Shown in pieces: positions 22,530 to 32,900 of a stretch of DNA of 64,000 bases. The notes beneath the pieces are model-generated. The model saw only the letters and a list, made by a program, of their open reading frames with translations. It ran no database searches and had not been told where the DNA came from. Position 1 is the stretch's first letter. Each line of letters begins with the position of its first letter. Source of the DNA: Diploptera punctata (taxonomy: Eukaryota; Arthropoda; Insecta; Blattodea; Blaberidae). Both the position numbers and the translations under genes were made by a program. Where the stretch lies: the NCBI GenBank assembly GCA_030220185.1, contig JASPKZ010007525.1, positions 186,001 through 250,000 of the forward strand. The letters run 5' to 3'.

Positions 22530-23857
22530 GAGAATATCAACACAAGTGAAATATCTAGGTATTATAATAGACCAATATTTAAGATACGACAAACACATTT
22601 CCTTGCTGTGTAACAAACTACGTAAAACTATTCACAAATTTATCATCCTTTGACCATATTTACCGATGTATGTATTGCGAACTGTTTACTTAGCTCTGGT
22701 TCAATCGATAATCCAATACGGAATATTAGGTTAGGGTGGAATTGCAAATTCTATTCTTTCTCCCTTAACATTACTACAAAAACGAATCATAAAAATCTGC
22801 TTGCAGAAACCTTCAGATTACCCTACAAATTTAATTTATTTAGAATTCAGTGTGCCAAATATTAAACAAATATTCAAGCATACATTGCTTACTTATTTTC
22901 ATAAAAATAAAAACTAATTTAAAGAGCACAATTGAAGTTTTTACAGTAACCAGGCAAAATACATCTTTGCTACATGTTCCAAAATTTTATACAACTTCTG
23001 GATCTAAACATAGTAGATATCTAGGACCCAAATTATATTCATAGTAATTCTGCCCGAAGGCAGGTCCTTCACTGCAATCATAGCATTTTCATGCTATGCT
23101 TGCAGCTTTACTAGGGAATTGTGTAGGTGTGGTAGCTTCCCGTTGCTTTCCACACCGGTGAAGGATGATGATGATGATAATGATAAGGATGATGATGATG
23201 ATAAAGATGATGGCCATATGATTTCGGGGACCGTTTGGGCCTTAAAGTTTTTCTGACATTTGTCTTACAGGTGAGGAAAAACCCCGATAAAAACCTCACC
23301 CAGAAAAACTGCCCCGACCGGGGATCGAACCTGGGCCCGCTGCGTGACAAGGCAGCACGCTACCTCGAGACCACAGATCCAATCCAGAACTAAGTAAACT
23401 AAACACAGCTAGTTTTAAAAAAAGCAATTAAATTAATTATTTTTAATTAATTATGTGAATAAAATTAATTATTTGAATATTTTAAAATAATACATATAAA
23501 GCATCTACTTTTGCTTATATTATTATAAATCAATATATAACTAATTACTTTCTTCTGTATTATTGGTTATAATCCATTACATTATATGATTTATATTATT
23601 TTATGTATATCATTCTTCTTTCCATTTATTCTTTTGTTAGAATAAGTCTTATTCCCAATACATTATTATTTTTTATTTGTATGTGCCATAATTTATGTAA
23701 AAATGAAACTGGCCCCAACTTTAAATGTATATATTCTATTTGTATTATTCATGTAACTGAACTGCACCCGAGCACGAGCACTTGCTCATTCGGGTGTCAA
23801 TACTGTATATAACATTTATTTGTAAATAAAATGTATTCTTATTCTTATTACAATTTT
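22530..23857 (+). mobile_element. Non-LTR retrotransposon 3' part (plus strand)
   Basis: RT C-terminal peptides on the + strand: VKYLGIIIDQYLRYDKHI, YVLRTVYLALVQSIIQYGIL, QKRIIKICLQKPSDYP. The 3' end has AATAAAATGTATTC and a TTCTTATT tail at about 23825-23857. 5'-truncated; it sits inside the minus-strand CR1-like LINE and carries a SINE-B. Confidence 0.6.
23042..23398 (-). repeat. SINE-B, minus strand
   Basis: Same family as 18562-18862. The tRNA-like head on the minus strand includes CTCGAGGTAGCGTGCTGCC and GGTTCGATCCCCGG. A GAT/CAT-rich microsatellite at 23165-23212 marks the variable middle part. Confidence 0.75.
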
Positions 23858-25052
23858 AAGATATTATTAAAATACAGACTAAACAAAATACAATGATGAT
23901 GTGATCTAATATCAGCTAATACTAACAAAAACATGGAATATAATAAAATTAAAATAATATAAAATAAAGTAAGTAGCTTGCTAGATGATTATTTATGTTA
24001 TGCAGTTAATGTTTTCATTGTGTCAAACTTAAAATATCAGTTAATTTGTATTTAAATAATGATAGCGATGACAGTCCCTGATATGACTGGGAAGTGAGTT
24101 CCATGCTCTAGCCATAGATATTGTGTAAGATTCAGAGTATAGACATGTCCTGTGCTGTGGTATCAAAAGTAAAGAGAGTGTTGTGATCTTGTCCCTAAAT
24201 TGTGATGAACCGATAAATTTTGAAAATGTGTTGATAAATAACTTGGTAAATATGTGTGCAGGATTTGGAATAGTAAGGTATGTGAATGTAAAGTTCTTCT
24301 GTCATTTAGGCGTAGCCATGATAAAGCCTCAAATGAAGGAGACACATGGTCATAACAACGGAGATTGAATATAAATTGAATGCATGCATTATAAGCATAA
24401 GATAGATCAGTTGTCAGATTAGTCAGTAATATGTCACAGTAGTCGAAGTGTGGCATTATAAGAGTCTGTACAAGTATATGTTTTAATTTTGTAGGAAGGA
24501 AGTTTTTAAAACTATATAGGGAGTGAAGAATTGAGAACACTTTCTTGCCGGTATTATTCACCTGGATTTTCCAGTCTACTCCACCACTGGGCAGAACTAA
24601 AGCTCTTTATTACATCATCTGTAAACAATGATGGTGGATACATTTGTTTATCTTTAATTTTAAAGGCTAATAATGGTAGAAGCCATTCAGAGTGTTTGCT
24701 TGTCAACCAAGGCTCAGCCTGATTTTCTTGATCAGAAGATTAGTGTTTTCCTACATATTTAGGATTCATCATATTTGCAAGATAGTGTATTATCAAAATA
24801 GCTTCACTCATCCTACATTGAATACTGTCTTTATGCGTTTGAAGATCAGCACATTCTATTAAGTCTATCCAAAGTTCCACAGAATCAGAAATATTACATA
24901 GTTTTTTCAGCTTGCATAGGATCGAATATTTTCCAATAAATATCAGCTGTTTCTGCATATGCAAAACATTTTTGTAAATAAGTACATTTTCCAAAATTCA
25001 GGTGATATTTTCTGGAATTTCAGAATGTTTCTCTAGATGTATTTCTACATAA

Positions 25053-25360
25053 AAGTAAAGTAAAGTGATCCCACAACAGGCCTCAGGAGACCCTTGGGGT
25101 AGTAGGAGGTTAAGGCTCCCACTTTTTCTAGACAATCGGCACTTGATGTCAGCCAGGTTGTCAGCCCTGCGTGACGGCCGCCTTTACCCCCAGAACAGGC
25201 GTCTGGTACTCATTTCCGTTAGAGGCTGAGTCGACCCCAGGACCATAGTGCCGCCAGAGGGTTTGGGTCAGTTTAAAAATCCTGACCCCAACGAGACTTG
25301 AACCCTGGACCCTCCGGCTTGTAGCTCAGTGCCTTAACCACTACGCTACGGCGTGCCCCA
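25053..25360 (-). repeat. SINE-A, minus strand
   Basis: tRNA-derived SINE of about 300 bp. The head, read on the minus strand, is GGGGCACGCCGTAGCGTAGT with B box GGTTCAAGTC. The 3' end is a short TTTACTTTACTTT tail. It is inserted in hAT-B. Other copies lie at 26943, 38166 and 42760. Confidence 0.85.
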
Positions 25361-26236
25361 TATTTAGGATAAATTTTAACAAATGTGTTTAAACAGTAAA
25401 GCTGGGAATTCCAGCGTGTAGCATTTGGGATCTGTGGCATTAAACCCTCTTTTTCTTTCAGCCATCCATGAGGCTGGTGGTGGTTGCGAAAAAACTTATT
25501 AACTTCAATAACATATCCAAGGATTGTCTTATTTGAAATTTCATTACCAACAAAGAGGTATAATGGGCTGTGGTGGATTAAACCAAAAAAAAAAATGGGG
25601 TTTTCTGGGTTTTATTAAAAAACCCAAAATAACCCATATGGGCTGGGTTCTTTAAAAAATATTTGTTTTTAAACCCTGCATGCAGCTGCAGTTTTCTTTA
25701 TACTGCTCTATCTTACCATTATTACAAATTTTGGTTCCTAAATATTCAAAGTCATCAATTTCCTAAAATATTTCCCTTTCATATTTTTTAATTCTTTTTG
25801 CTGCCTATCCTTCTAAGAAGTCCTTATAACTTACTCTGTTCAACATTTATTGTCATTCTTTTGTCCATCAATACATATTATTGATCTACTAAAATCAATT
25901 AATATGACGATTAGAATCCCAAAAAATAAATATATTTAGTTGAGATAAAACATCATTGCCTAGGGATTATAACATAATACATAAAATTAAAAAAAGATAA
26001 ATTAAGTAAGATGAATCTTCTCACCTGGCCATGATCATGTCACCATTTTTATCAGGATTCTGTCTGTCTAGTTGAGTATGGGGATGATTTCTCAGAAATA
26101 TGTCGAAGCAAGGAAAAAATCTTCAATTCTATTTTTAGTTTTATATATTTTTATCACATTCTATTGATTATTTATAAATCTGATGCTTCTCCATTAAGAA
26201 TGTTGAAACCAGTTTAATTTTAAATCCTTTGTATAG

Positions 26237-26465
26237 GTCATCATCTCCTGTGAAAGAAATTGGTTCAACGCAAAATGTGGAATCTCTGGAATTGAAGCTG
26301 CATATGAAATTGCATCAAGTTTTAGTATTAAGAGCTTTAAAATCAGGATTTGTTCTTATAAAAAAGAAATCTGGAAAATTATATGTTGATATATACAAAT
26401 CTGGATTGAGAATGATCCCAATTAAAAAGAAATTTTCTATTAAACTACCACAACTAATACATAAT
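26237..26465 (+). CDS. FAAP100: FAAP100-like exon 3 (numbered as visible)
   Basis: Acceptor tttgtatag|GTCATC and donor CATAAT|gtaagt. The first base completes a codon (phase 2) and the exon ends in phase 0. It encodes SSPVKEIGSTQNVESLELKL, then ALKSGFVLIKKKSGKLYVDI. The pattern is beta-propeller strands, comparable to the part of vertebrate FAAP100 before its central blade. The incoming phase does not fit exon 2 (phase 1), so at least one exon between them is unseen. Confidence 0.6.
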
Positions 26466-26942
26466 GTAAGTTAGAAAATTATTTATATATTTATTTTAGG
26501 AAATAGCTATTCACATTGATAAGTTTTGTCATTATTTAGCTAATATTCTAATTAAATTTCATCATATTTCTATTAATATGGGAAATTAAAAATAAATTAA
26601 ATGATGGTAAAAAATTAATATAAATTGTTTGCTGGTAATTTCCCAAAATAATTAATCACAAGAAAGTATGCATTAGTACTGTAAATTTATTTTCAATTTG
26701 ATCATTGTGCATTGTAGTATTTATTTAATGATACACTTTAATACCTCAGGTTAATGTTGCAAATCAAAGTTGGATATGAAAAGATTAACAAATTTCACCC
26801 AGAAGTCTCTAATTTCAAGCTGCAGTTTTCTATGTGCTGTATATTTAAGATAGAATAAATCATAGTTGTATACATCTTCAAGAAAGGAGACAGAAAGAAC
26901 TGTGGAAACTACAGAGGAATCAGCCTATTAAATTCAGATTAG

Positions 26943-27248
26943 AGGGGCATGCCGTAGCGTAGTGGTTAAGGCACTGAGCTACAAGCCGGAGGGTTGAGGG
27001 TTCAAGTCCCGTTGGGGTCAGGATTTTTAAACTGACCTAAACCCTCTGGCAGCACTATGGCCCTGGGGTCGACTCAGCCTCTAACGGAAATGAGTACCAG
27101 ACGCTTGTTCTGGGGGTAAAGGTGGCCGTCACGCAGGGCTGACAACCCGGCTGACATAAAGTGCCGATTGTCTAGAAAAAGTGGGAGCCTTAACCTCCTA
27201 CTACCCCAAGGGCCTCCTGAGGCCTGTTGTGGGATCACTTTACTTTAC
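26943..27248 (+). repeat. SINE-A, plus strand
   Basis: Full-length copy: GCATGCCGTAGCGTAGTGG head, GGTTCAAGTCCCGTTGGGG B box, a 3' part ending GGGATCACTTTACTTTACTT. Inserted inside RT sequence. No clear target duplication. Confidence 0.85.
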
Positions 27249-27324
27249 TTTATCATTAATAGAAAATTATATAAACATTATGAAAATCAAGTCTGTAATA
27301 TCTTACCTCAGTATTAATGTTGAT

Positions 27325-27375
27325 TTGTTCTTGAACATGTTTCGATTAGTCTTCTAATCATCTTCAGCATCATGG
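27325..27375 (-). ncRNA. Hammerhead ribozyme candidate, canonical core
   Basis: Minus strand: CUGAAGA (27367-27361), extra U, perfect 6-bp helix II GAUUAG/CUAAUC closed by AAGA, GAAAC (27343-27339), AU, GUU, then CA pairing with UG for helix I. All core bases are canonical. The inner loop of helix III is only 2 nt, which is short. It lies in a PLE-type terminus ending in GAGGTAAGAT. Confidence 0.65.
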
Positions 27376-27584
27376 CCAGACTGGTTGGATTTATATTGTT
27401 ATGGAAATATTCTGGATGAGGTACAAAATGGCTTCGGAAAAGGGAGATCTTCCTGTGATGGTTACTTTACTATGAAAATACGTATTGAGAAACAATGGGA
27501 ATTTAATGTATCAACTCAAATATCATTTGTTGATTCTGATATAAGTTTTGACCGGATAAATTGTAACATCTTATTAGATTTAAT

Positions 27585-27920
27585 ATTTAAAGGAAGTGAC
27601 ACTATGAAGTTTATTTTAAATAATAGGAGTTAGATATATATAATTCACCATATATTTGTAGCTTTCTTGAGGACTTGGGTTTCGATGCTTTAGTATCATT
27701 ATCAATTCTTTCTAATGGCAGTTGGTAATCCTGTAGGTTGATTTCTGCTCCCTCTGTTGGCTGACCAATGAACTTCCAAATCAATTTTTTTTTTCTCCGG
27801 AAATTTCAAAGTTCACTATTTCTTTTCTATTTTTGTGGATGTAAATTTTCTCCCATATTGTGAGTTCCTTAGATTTATCTCTTCATATCCTGCTTGTCTT
27901 CTTATGAGCTCCTAATTGTA
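27585..27920 (-). mobile_element. PLE 3'-terminal fragment
   Basis: Minus strand. The left boundary resembles other PLE ends (GGAAGTGACACTATGAAGTTT). Then a hammerhead fold, the tail peptide with NFEISGEK and LEVHWSANRG, and the end of the endonuclease domain. The rest of the element is absent. Confidence 0.6.
27665..27712 (-). ncRNA. Hammerhead-like fold with U3/A8 core
   Basis: Minus strand: UUGAUAA (27705-27699), U, helix II GAU/AUC with loop ACUAAAGC, GAAAC (27683-27679), loop CCAA, GUC. C3 is U and G8 is A, so the core pair is changed to U-A. Helix I is short (UC/GA). Confidence 0.5.
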
Positions 27921-28264
27921 GATGAAGAAGATTTCTGTCTATCTGTCTTAGAAAAAATATAACAATTTTTTTTAACTGGCTTAGAAAAAAAAACAATTTT
28001 TTTTTTTAATCTGAAGAGTTGAGACATAAATTGAAAGGAAAATTAAAAATGGATATGAGAATATAAGATGCTGAAGACTGGATGGTCTTTGTTCTGATTA
28101 AGATTAATGATGGATTTGGGTGGGAGTGGAAGTGAACTTTTAGGTTTTTTAAAAATTGATTGTAAAATTTGTTTGGTTAATAAACAACATTCAAAATTAT
28201 TTCTCTACTTAATTTTCTAAATTTATTTATTGTCCATTTATATAAATATGAATGATGTGTGCAG

Positions 28265-28490
28265 GATATGTCATGTGTTTTGACATGTGTGCAGTTTGAA
28301 GAATTGGACCCAATACTTGGTAGCTTGCTTGTTGAAGATATTACACTTATAAAATCGGAAGTAATATTTGTTGGGTTAGCATGTGGCCAAGTTTATTGCA
28401 TCCCAGTGGTGATGGAAAGCAATGTCCTTCCTATACCAAAGCTTTTATATAGCACTACACAATCATTAAAAGAAATTGTGTGTCTAAAAG
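28265..28490 (+). CDS. FAAP100: FAAP100-like exon 4
   Basis: Acceptor gtgtgcag|GATATG (phase 0) and donor AAAAG|gtttgt (phase 1). It encodes LDPILGSLLVEDITLIKSEV, then IFVGLACGQVYCIPVV. From memory, vertebrate FAAP100 has a matching run with LLFGADATLL and GLPDGQLCCV, making this the best single exon for the family call. It ends KEIVCLK, in line with the EPVIFIG strand. The one-base overhang G joins AT of exon 5 to make an Asp codon. Confidence 0.75.
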
Positions 28491-29298
28491 GTTTGTATTT
28501 TATTTAAAATATTTTATATATTCTATAGTAATTTATTTAATAACCATTTTTCCAGGCAAATCTTTATAAAGTATGTTTTTATTAATACCTGTGGCCTAGA
28601 ACTCGTTAATTTTTATTTTTATTTTAATTTGTAGGAGAACAATTATTTTTTTATCCTTAAGGGGAGACATAGGGCTAATGCATGGTTTCATGTTTTTTAA
28701 TCATATCTTCCATAATATTGCAGGTAGAATTATGAAATTTTGCAGGTATTTTTGATACATACACACAATGTTACCAGAATGTTTTTAGGTTTTTTGAACA
28801 ATTATTTTATTAATTTTAGAATTTTTAAAAAAATTTGTTTTTACTTCTGTCATGTACCTTTTACTGAAAACTATTATTTTGCTTGGTTTGAAATTTATAC
28901 TGTCTGTTTCAAGAGAGTTGATTAGGTGTTTGCTGCAAGCATTTTTGTTTTTGTTTCCTCCTTGTCATTTTACAATTTTTTGAATTTCTGTGATAAAAAA
29001 GTATTAATATAATAAATTTGGGAATTTTTACAATAAGAGGTTTTCTTAACCCTTTGCCCAGCTCAATGATTTCTACTAGTTAGCTGTAGAGAGACATATT
29101 CATTTTAGGGTATTTAAATTTTAAATGTCTTCTCAACAATTTTAATTGAAGAATGGCATACGTGGAACAGGTATGGCCACTTCTAAGAAAACTAGTTAAT
29201 TCAGAAGCTAGATGTTTTGAAATTATGAATTTCTGAATTTCTTCATGAAATAATTATGCAAATATGTAAAGGTATAATATGTGATATATATATATATA
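28491..29298. other. Intron 4, proximal part: nothing recognised
   Basis: AT-rich intronic sequence. No coding region, tRNA-like box or inverted repeat is convincing here. Confidence 0.5.
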
Positions 29299-29420
29299 TC
29301 TTATATATAAAAATTAATGTTTGTTTGTTTGTACTTTATGCGCGGCCATACCGTTGATCCGATTGTGATGGGGTTTTTTGCAAAATGTTCAGGAGATTCC
29401 CGGGATGAACTTAGGCTATA
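29299..29420 (+). mobile_element. Possible Helitron 5' terminus
   Basis: A TC at 29299-29300, preceded by A, begins TCTTATATATAAAAATTAATG and runs into (GTTT)n and a GCGGCCATACCGTTGATCCG segment. This resembles Helitron 5' ends of arthropods. No matching CTRR hairpin 3' end was found, so the right boundary is a guess. Confidence 0.35.
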
Positions 29421-29654
29421 AGAGAGTTGTGATACTCACTCCTACACCCTTAAAAATCGCCCTTTGTAGTGGAAAATGTGATAAATTTAGCTCTTTGGAC
29501 GTTTAAATGGCTTACACCACCTAAACTATAAGAAATACACAAAATTAATGTACACAGAATTGATATCTCAAAAAGCTCTACAAAAAAGTCCGCGACAGCA
29601 TGTTTCTCTCTTACGGATAACTCACAATAACCATTTTTATCTTTAATTGATACC

Positions 29655-29790
29655 AAGAGTCCTGCACCTTAGCTGAGTGGTTAAGGCAAGAAGTTTTGGT
29701 GCAGAACTACGGTACCTACACTGGTTCAAGTCTCCATGGGGGAAGAAATTTTTCTCATGGAATTTCAGCCAGTATGGGACAGGTGCACAG
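29655..29790 (+). repeat. SINE-C, plus strand
   Basis: tRNA-like head with A box TTAGCTGAGTGGTTAAGGC and B box GGTTCAAGTCTCC, then TCTCATGGAATTTCAGCCAG. Clearest copy of the family also seen at 15300 and 19285. Confidence 0.6.
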
Positions 29791-30423
29791 TGGGTCAGAA
29801 ATGAAATCTAGCTGGTAAAAAACTATCTTCACTCACTCTCACCAATTTATCTCTTTTTTTCACTCTAATATAATTGTTATATGACGGTTCTTAACTTATC
29901 TGCAAAGGAGGGTACAATTCTAATGTTTATGAAGACAATATAAACATTGGAAGTTGCCGATGGTTAAGAACTCATCTGGTCTATATCCCAGTTGTGTTAT
30001 TATCGTTGTGTGTTCAAGTTCAGTGAGCTATTCTTCTTATTCTATATGCATACTTCACCTCAATGTGTGTAATGTTATTGACATATAATGTTTTTCTACA
30101 TACCAGATATTATGTTAAATACATGTGGAATCATATACCTTCCACGCACTAAACAATTTACACAATCATCTTATTTTAAATTGAGTTACAAAGAAAACGG
30201 TTCTGAACAGTAGTACAAATTTTAGTTATAATATAGAGTGATTTATGGACTTTAATTCCTACACAATAACGTGTGTGCAAATTATTTCATTCTTTTTAAT
30301 TAGCTTTCTCATTACAGGAGGTAGCCAGCAACTGAGGCCTACCATTGCGCGCTGAAAATAATTGTTTAATTTAATATGGAAAAAAAAATTTTAGATAGAG
30401 GCAATAAGTTAACATTTAGTAAA

Positions 30424-31313
30424 CAAATTAGGGCTAGGGGGATGTTAGCAGAATGTTTTAAATGATATTAAAAATCAATATTTTTTGAAAAGTGATTTTC
30501 TGAAACGTAGGTGAAGTTGTGCGCGAGAAAAAAAAATTCTAATGAAATATTCTGATTGGCTAAGAGTGAATGTTAACTTTCCCGTTATGAAGAATTAATT
30601 TAGAACAATGACAGTCATTGAAAAATTCTGTTCCATCTGCTTATGGAATTGGAAGACCCAAAATAACTTTCGAGGAGGCTGGAATAAAAGAAATGTTCAC
30701 TTAAGGAGGAATTCTCTTGCGATGAACTTGCTCTTGCAACAGAAATATCACTTTGGTCATATGGTAAACGGGATACTGCTGATGTTTTAAAGACATTACT
30801 CAAAAAGCCACAAAAAATAGCTTCAAAATAATAATAAACATTAGTGATCACCCCTCTCAACTCCCCTATCTATGTCGAACGAAGCATTGTCTTTTTTGAC
30901 AATAAAATTTCAATATGTTGATATATTAACATGAGACTAGGTGTCAAAAAGAGAGGTTGTGATATTTTATCCACCCTATAATGCTTCTAGGGAAGCAAAT
31001 TTGTTATGTTACCTTTCCCAAGACAGACATTTCAGCAGAAGTAAGACTTTTTTTGTTTTATTGCAGCCTCTTCGAAAGATATTTTTGGGTCTTACAATTC
31101 CATAAGCAGATGGAACAGGATTTTCAAACGACTATCAGTGTTCTAAATTCTTAATAACTGGAAACTTTACATTTACTTTTAGCCAATCAGAATAGTTCAG
31201 TAGAAATCTAACTTTCTTTCTCTCGCACAAGTTCCTATATTTTAGAAAATCGCTTTTAAAAAAAGTGTTTTTAAATTTTTTTTAAAAGATTCTCCGAATA
31301 TCCCCTAACTGTA
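30424..31313. mobile_element. DNA element with long terminal inverted repeats
   Basis: Arms of more than 230 bp: 30424-30700 matches the inverse complement of 31035-31313, for example CTGTTCCATCTGCTTATGGA at 30639 against TCCATAAGCAGATGGAACAG at 31101. Both outer ends contain an AGGGGGAT/AGGGGATAT motif. The middle holds no intact gene. Superfamily not assigned. Confidence 0.65.
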
Positions 31314-32117
31314 ATTTATTAATAGCCTTGTTGCCATTTTTAATGCACTCCACAGATACCAAAGTATGACAAAAATAATACATTTTTCCAAGAAAATAAA
31401 TACAAGTAGAAATACAGCTCTATTATAATATACTATGCTTTGGTACGTTAAGCAGGGCAGCAACAAAGCATATTCAGTATGTTCTACAATGCTAGGCAGG
31501 GCAAAAGGGTTAATAAGAATTCTTCTTACCCCATACATCTATGTTTTTTAACACAGAACTGCAGTATCGGGAAATATATCATTCTCATCTTCCAAGAAAG
31601 ATGAAAAATTCAAGAAATTTACTTACCATCCAGAAGTTCATAACAAATTTCAAAAGATTTTCAAAAAATGTAATATAATATTGACTCCGATTAACAAATT
31701 CAGCCTGGGTAATCTTCTTTTAACATAAAAAAGTTAACACCCCAGACAATAAAAAATCTGGAATTTATCAAATTAATTGCAAAGATTGCAATAAAGTATA
31801 TATAGGAAAAACAAAGGAATTTAGACACACACAAAAAAGAACACTTTACTACATAAAAAATGGTGAAATTGAAAAATCAGCTATAGCAGCACATAGTTTA
31901 TCAGAGAATCATAGAATTGAAAAAGAAGCAAAAGTTTTGAAACATCTATCTAAACCTTTGGAATTAAAAGTTTGGGAAAAGATATATATTCAAAAAACAT
32001 ACTAGAACTATGAAGTTCGAGTTTCCAGACGAACCAAATTTGATTACAAAGTTCTTCAAAAGTACACCAGATGGCAGTTTAGAAAACTACTAGCATAATG
32101 AAAAATTGACAGTCGTG

Positions 32118-32170
32118 AAAACAGCTGAAGATGGGAATGATATGTTTCCTGATACTGCAGTTCTGTGTTA
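32118..32170 (+). ncRNA. Hammerhead-like fold (C3/G8, GAUAC)
   Basis: CUGAAGA at 32125-32131, U, helix II GGGAA/UUUCC, GAUAC where GAAAC is expected, loop UGCA, GUU. Helix I pairs ACAG with CUGU, then AA with UU. The fold is very clear, but the A-to-U change at core position 14 should prevent cleavage. A worn minus-strand counterpart is at 31548-31600. Confidence 0.5.
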
Positions 32171-32184
32171 AAAAACATCATAAA

Positions 32185-32721
32185 TATGGCTATACGTTTG
32201 ATTGCGTTGTGTGATGAAAATATTACCATTACAGGAAATATGAAATTACCGTTGGAAAGGCAATTATTCAAATTACAACAATGGAATAAAACAAAACAGT
32301 GTTGAACTTACGTCATTAGTCAAAATGGCATTGAATATGCAACAGCAAATTACAATTGCTGCATGGGCAATAACGTATGCTAATGATCGTGAGGCTGCAA
32401 GACGTGAGTTTAACATAGCATTGCAGCCGTCGACTGTGGGGAAGTGGAGAAAATGACTGCTGGAAATGGGAAGGATGCAGAAAATCAAACCTTCTGGAAG
32501 GCCTCGCATTAGCACTGATGCAGAAACAACGAAGAGAATTGTGGAGGCATTCGACGCTAGGCCACAAAAATCAACCCGCCAAGCTGCACGTGAGCAGTGA
32601 TTTGTTTTGTTTTGTTTTGTTCTATAGTTGTAATTTGAAGGATTCCCTTTCCAATGACAACATCATATTTCCTTTAATAATAACATTTTCGTCACAAAAT
32701 GCGATCAAACATATAGCCATA
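32185..32721 (+). mobile_element. Tc1/mariner-like element with 92-bp TIRs
   Basis: TA at 32185-32186 and 32720-32721 flank inverted repeats of about 92 bp starting TGGCTATA. Between them is a short coding region. The insertion splits the PLE terminus between AACATCATAAA and the AGATGTATGAGG that follows. Too short for a full transposase, so non-autonomous. Confidence 0.8.
32325..32601 (+). pseudogene. Helix-turn-helix fragment of a Tc1-like transposase
   Basis: The + strand encodes MALNMQQQITIAAWAITY, then a stop, and on the other side SGRPRISTDAETTKRIVEAF, then STRQAAREQ. This GRPR plus STR-x-AARE pattern is the N-terminal DNA-binding region found in insect Tc1/mariner-type elements (the DUF4817 type). 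The catalytic DDE domain is missing. Confidence 0.6.
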
Positions 32722-32900
32722 TTTCGGAATCACTCTATAGATGTATGAGGTAAGAAGAATTCATGATTCATTTGATTCTTAATAAAAAAGTATAGCTCGA
32801 CAATGTACTTTTTCTACTGAAAAATAAAAGTAACTGCCCATGTTAAAATTCTGTTGCAGTGAAATGTGTATTTAGTTACTCTGAACTAGTGTGCCAAGTT

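Larger units (their letters stand above)
22388..24570 (-). mobile_element. CR1/L2-like LINE, 5'-truncated
   Basis: The 3' end at the left reads, on the minus strand, CTTAACTCTGCCAG followed by TTAAAATAAAG and (TAT)n, the same 3' end as the LINE at 58.1-60.6 kb. The coding remnant at 24163-24561 has MPHFDYCDILL, HDVSP-like and LSWLRLNDRRTLHSHTLL. It lies inside hAT-B and is itself split by another LINE. Confidence 0.7.
21939..25678 (-). mobile_element. hAT family B, minus-strand copy, heavily invaded
   Basis: Ends CAGGGTTTACTACC and TTTAAACCCTG, flanked by TATGCAGC and CATGCAGC, a 7-of-8 match to the 8-bp duplication expected for hAT. Internal sequence matches 17376-19157 inverted. A CR1-like LINE enters at about 22388 and a SINE-A at 25053. 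Transposase scraps on the minus strand include ENVLIYKNVLHMQKQLIFIG and VELWIDLIECADLQ. Confidence 0.75.
26869..27605 (+). pseudogene. RTE-like RT fragments split by SINE and PLE end
   Basis: The + strand peptide FKKGDRKNCGNYRGISLLN (26875-26935) is a LINE RT start. After the SINE-A (26943-27245) and a PLE terminus (27270-27380) the frame resumes at 27385 with ILDEVQNGFGKGRSSCDGYF and FVDSDISFDRINCNILLDLI. An RT relic in intron 3. Confidence 0.65.
31515..32760 (+). mobile_element. PLE 3' part with inverted terminus
   Basis: Inverted copies of the terminal sequence, 31515-31600 (minus) and 32085-32180 plus 32735-32760 (plus), enclose a decayed GIY-YIG endonuclease region in the + sense (31730-31990: GIYQI-type start worn, IEKSAIAAHSL, VWEKIYIQK over several frames). 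The tail peptide EFPDEPNLITKFFKSTPDGS is at about 32011-32075. A Tc1-like element has entered the right terminus. Confidence 0.7.

Noticed and set aside
23603..23812. 69-codon frame read as a small secreted or membrane protein
   Set aside because: It lies in the 3' untranslated end of a LINE and is hydrophobic because of AT-rich sequence.
26211..26236. Alternative acceptor at 26212 to fix the phase between exons 2 and 3
   Set aside because: It leaves the same phase and lacks a pyrimidine tract, so it does not solve the mismatch.
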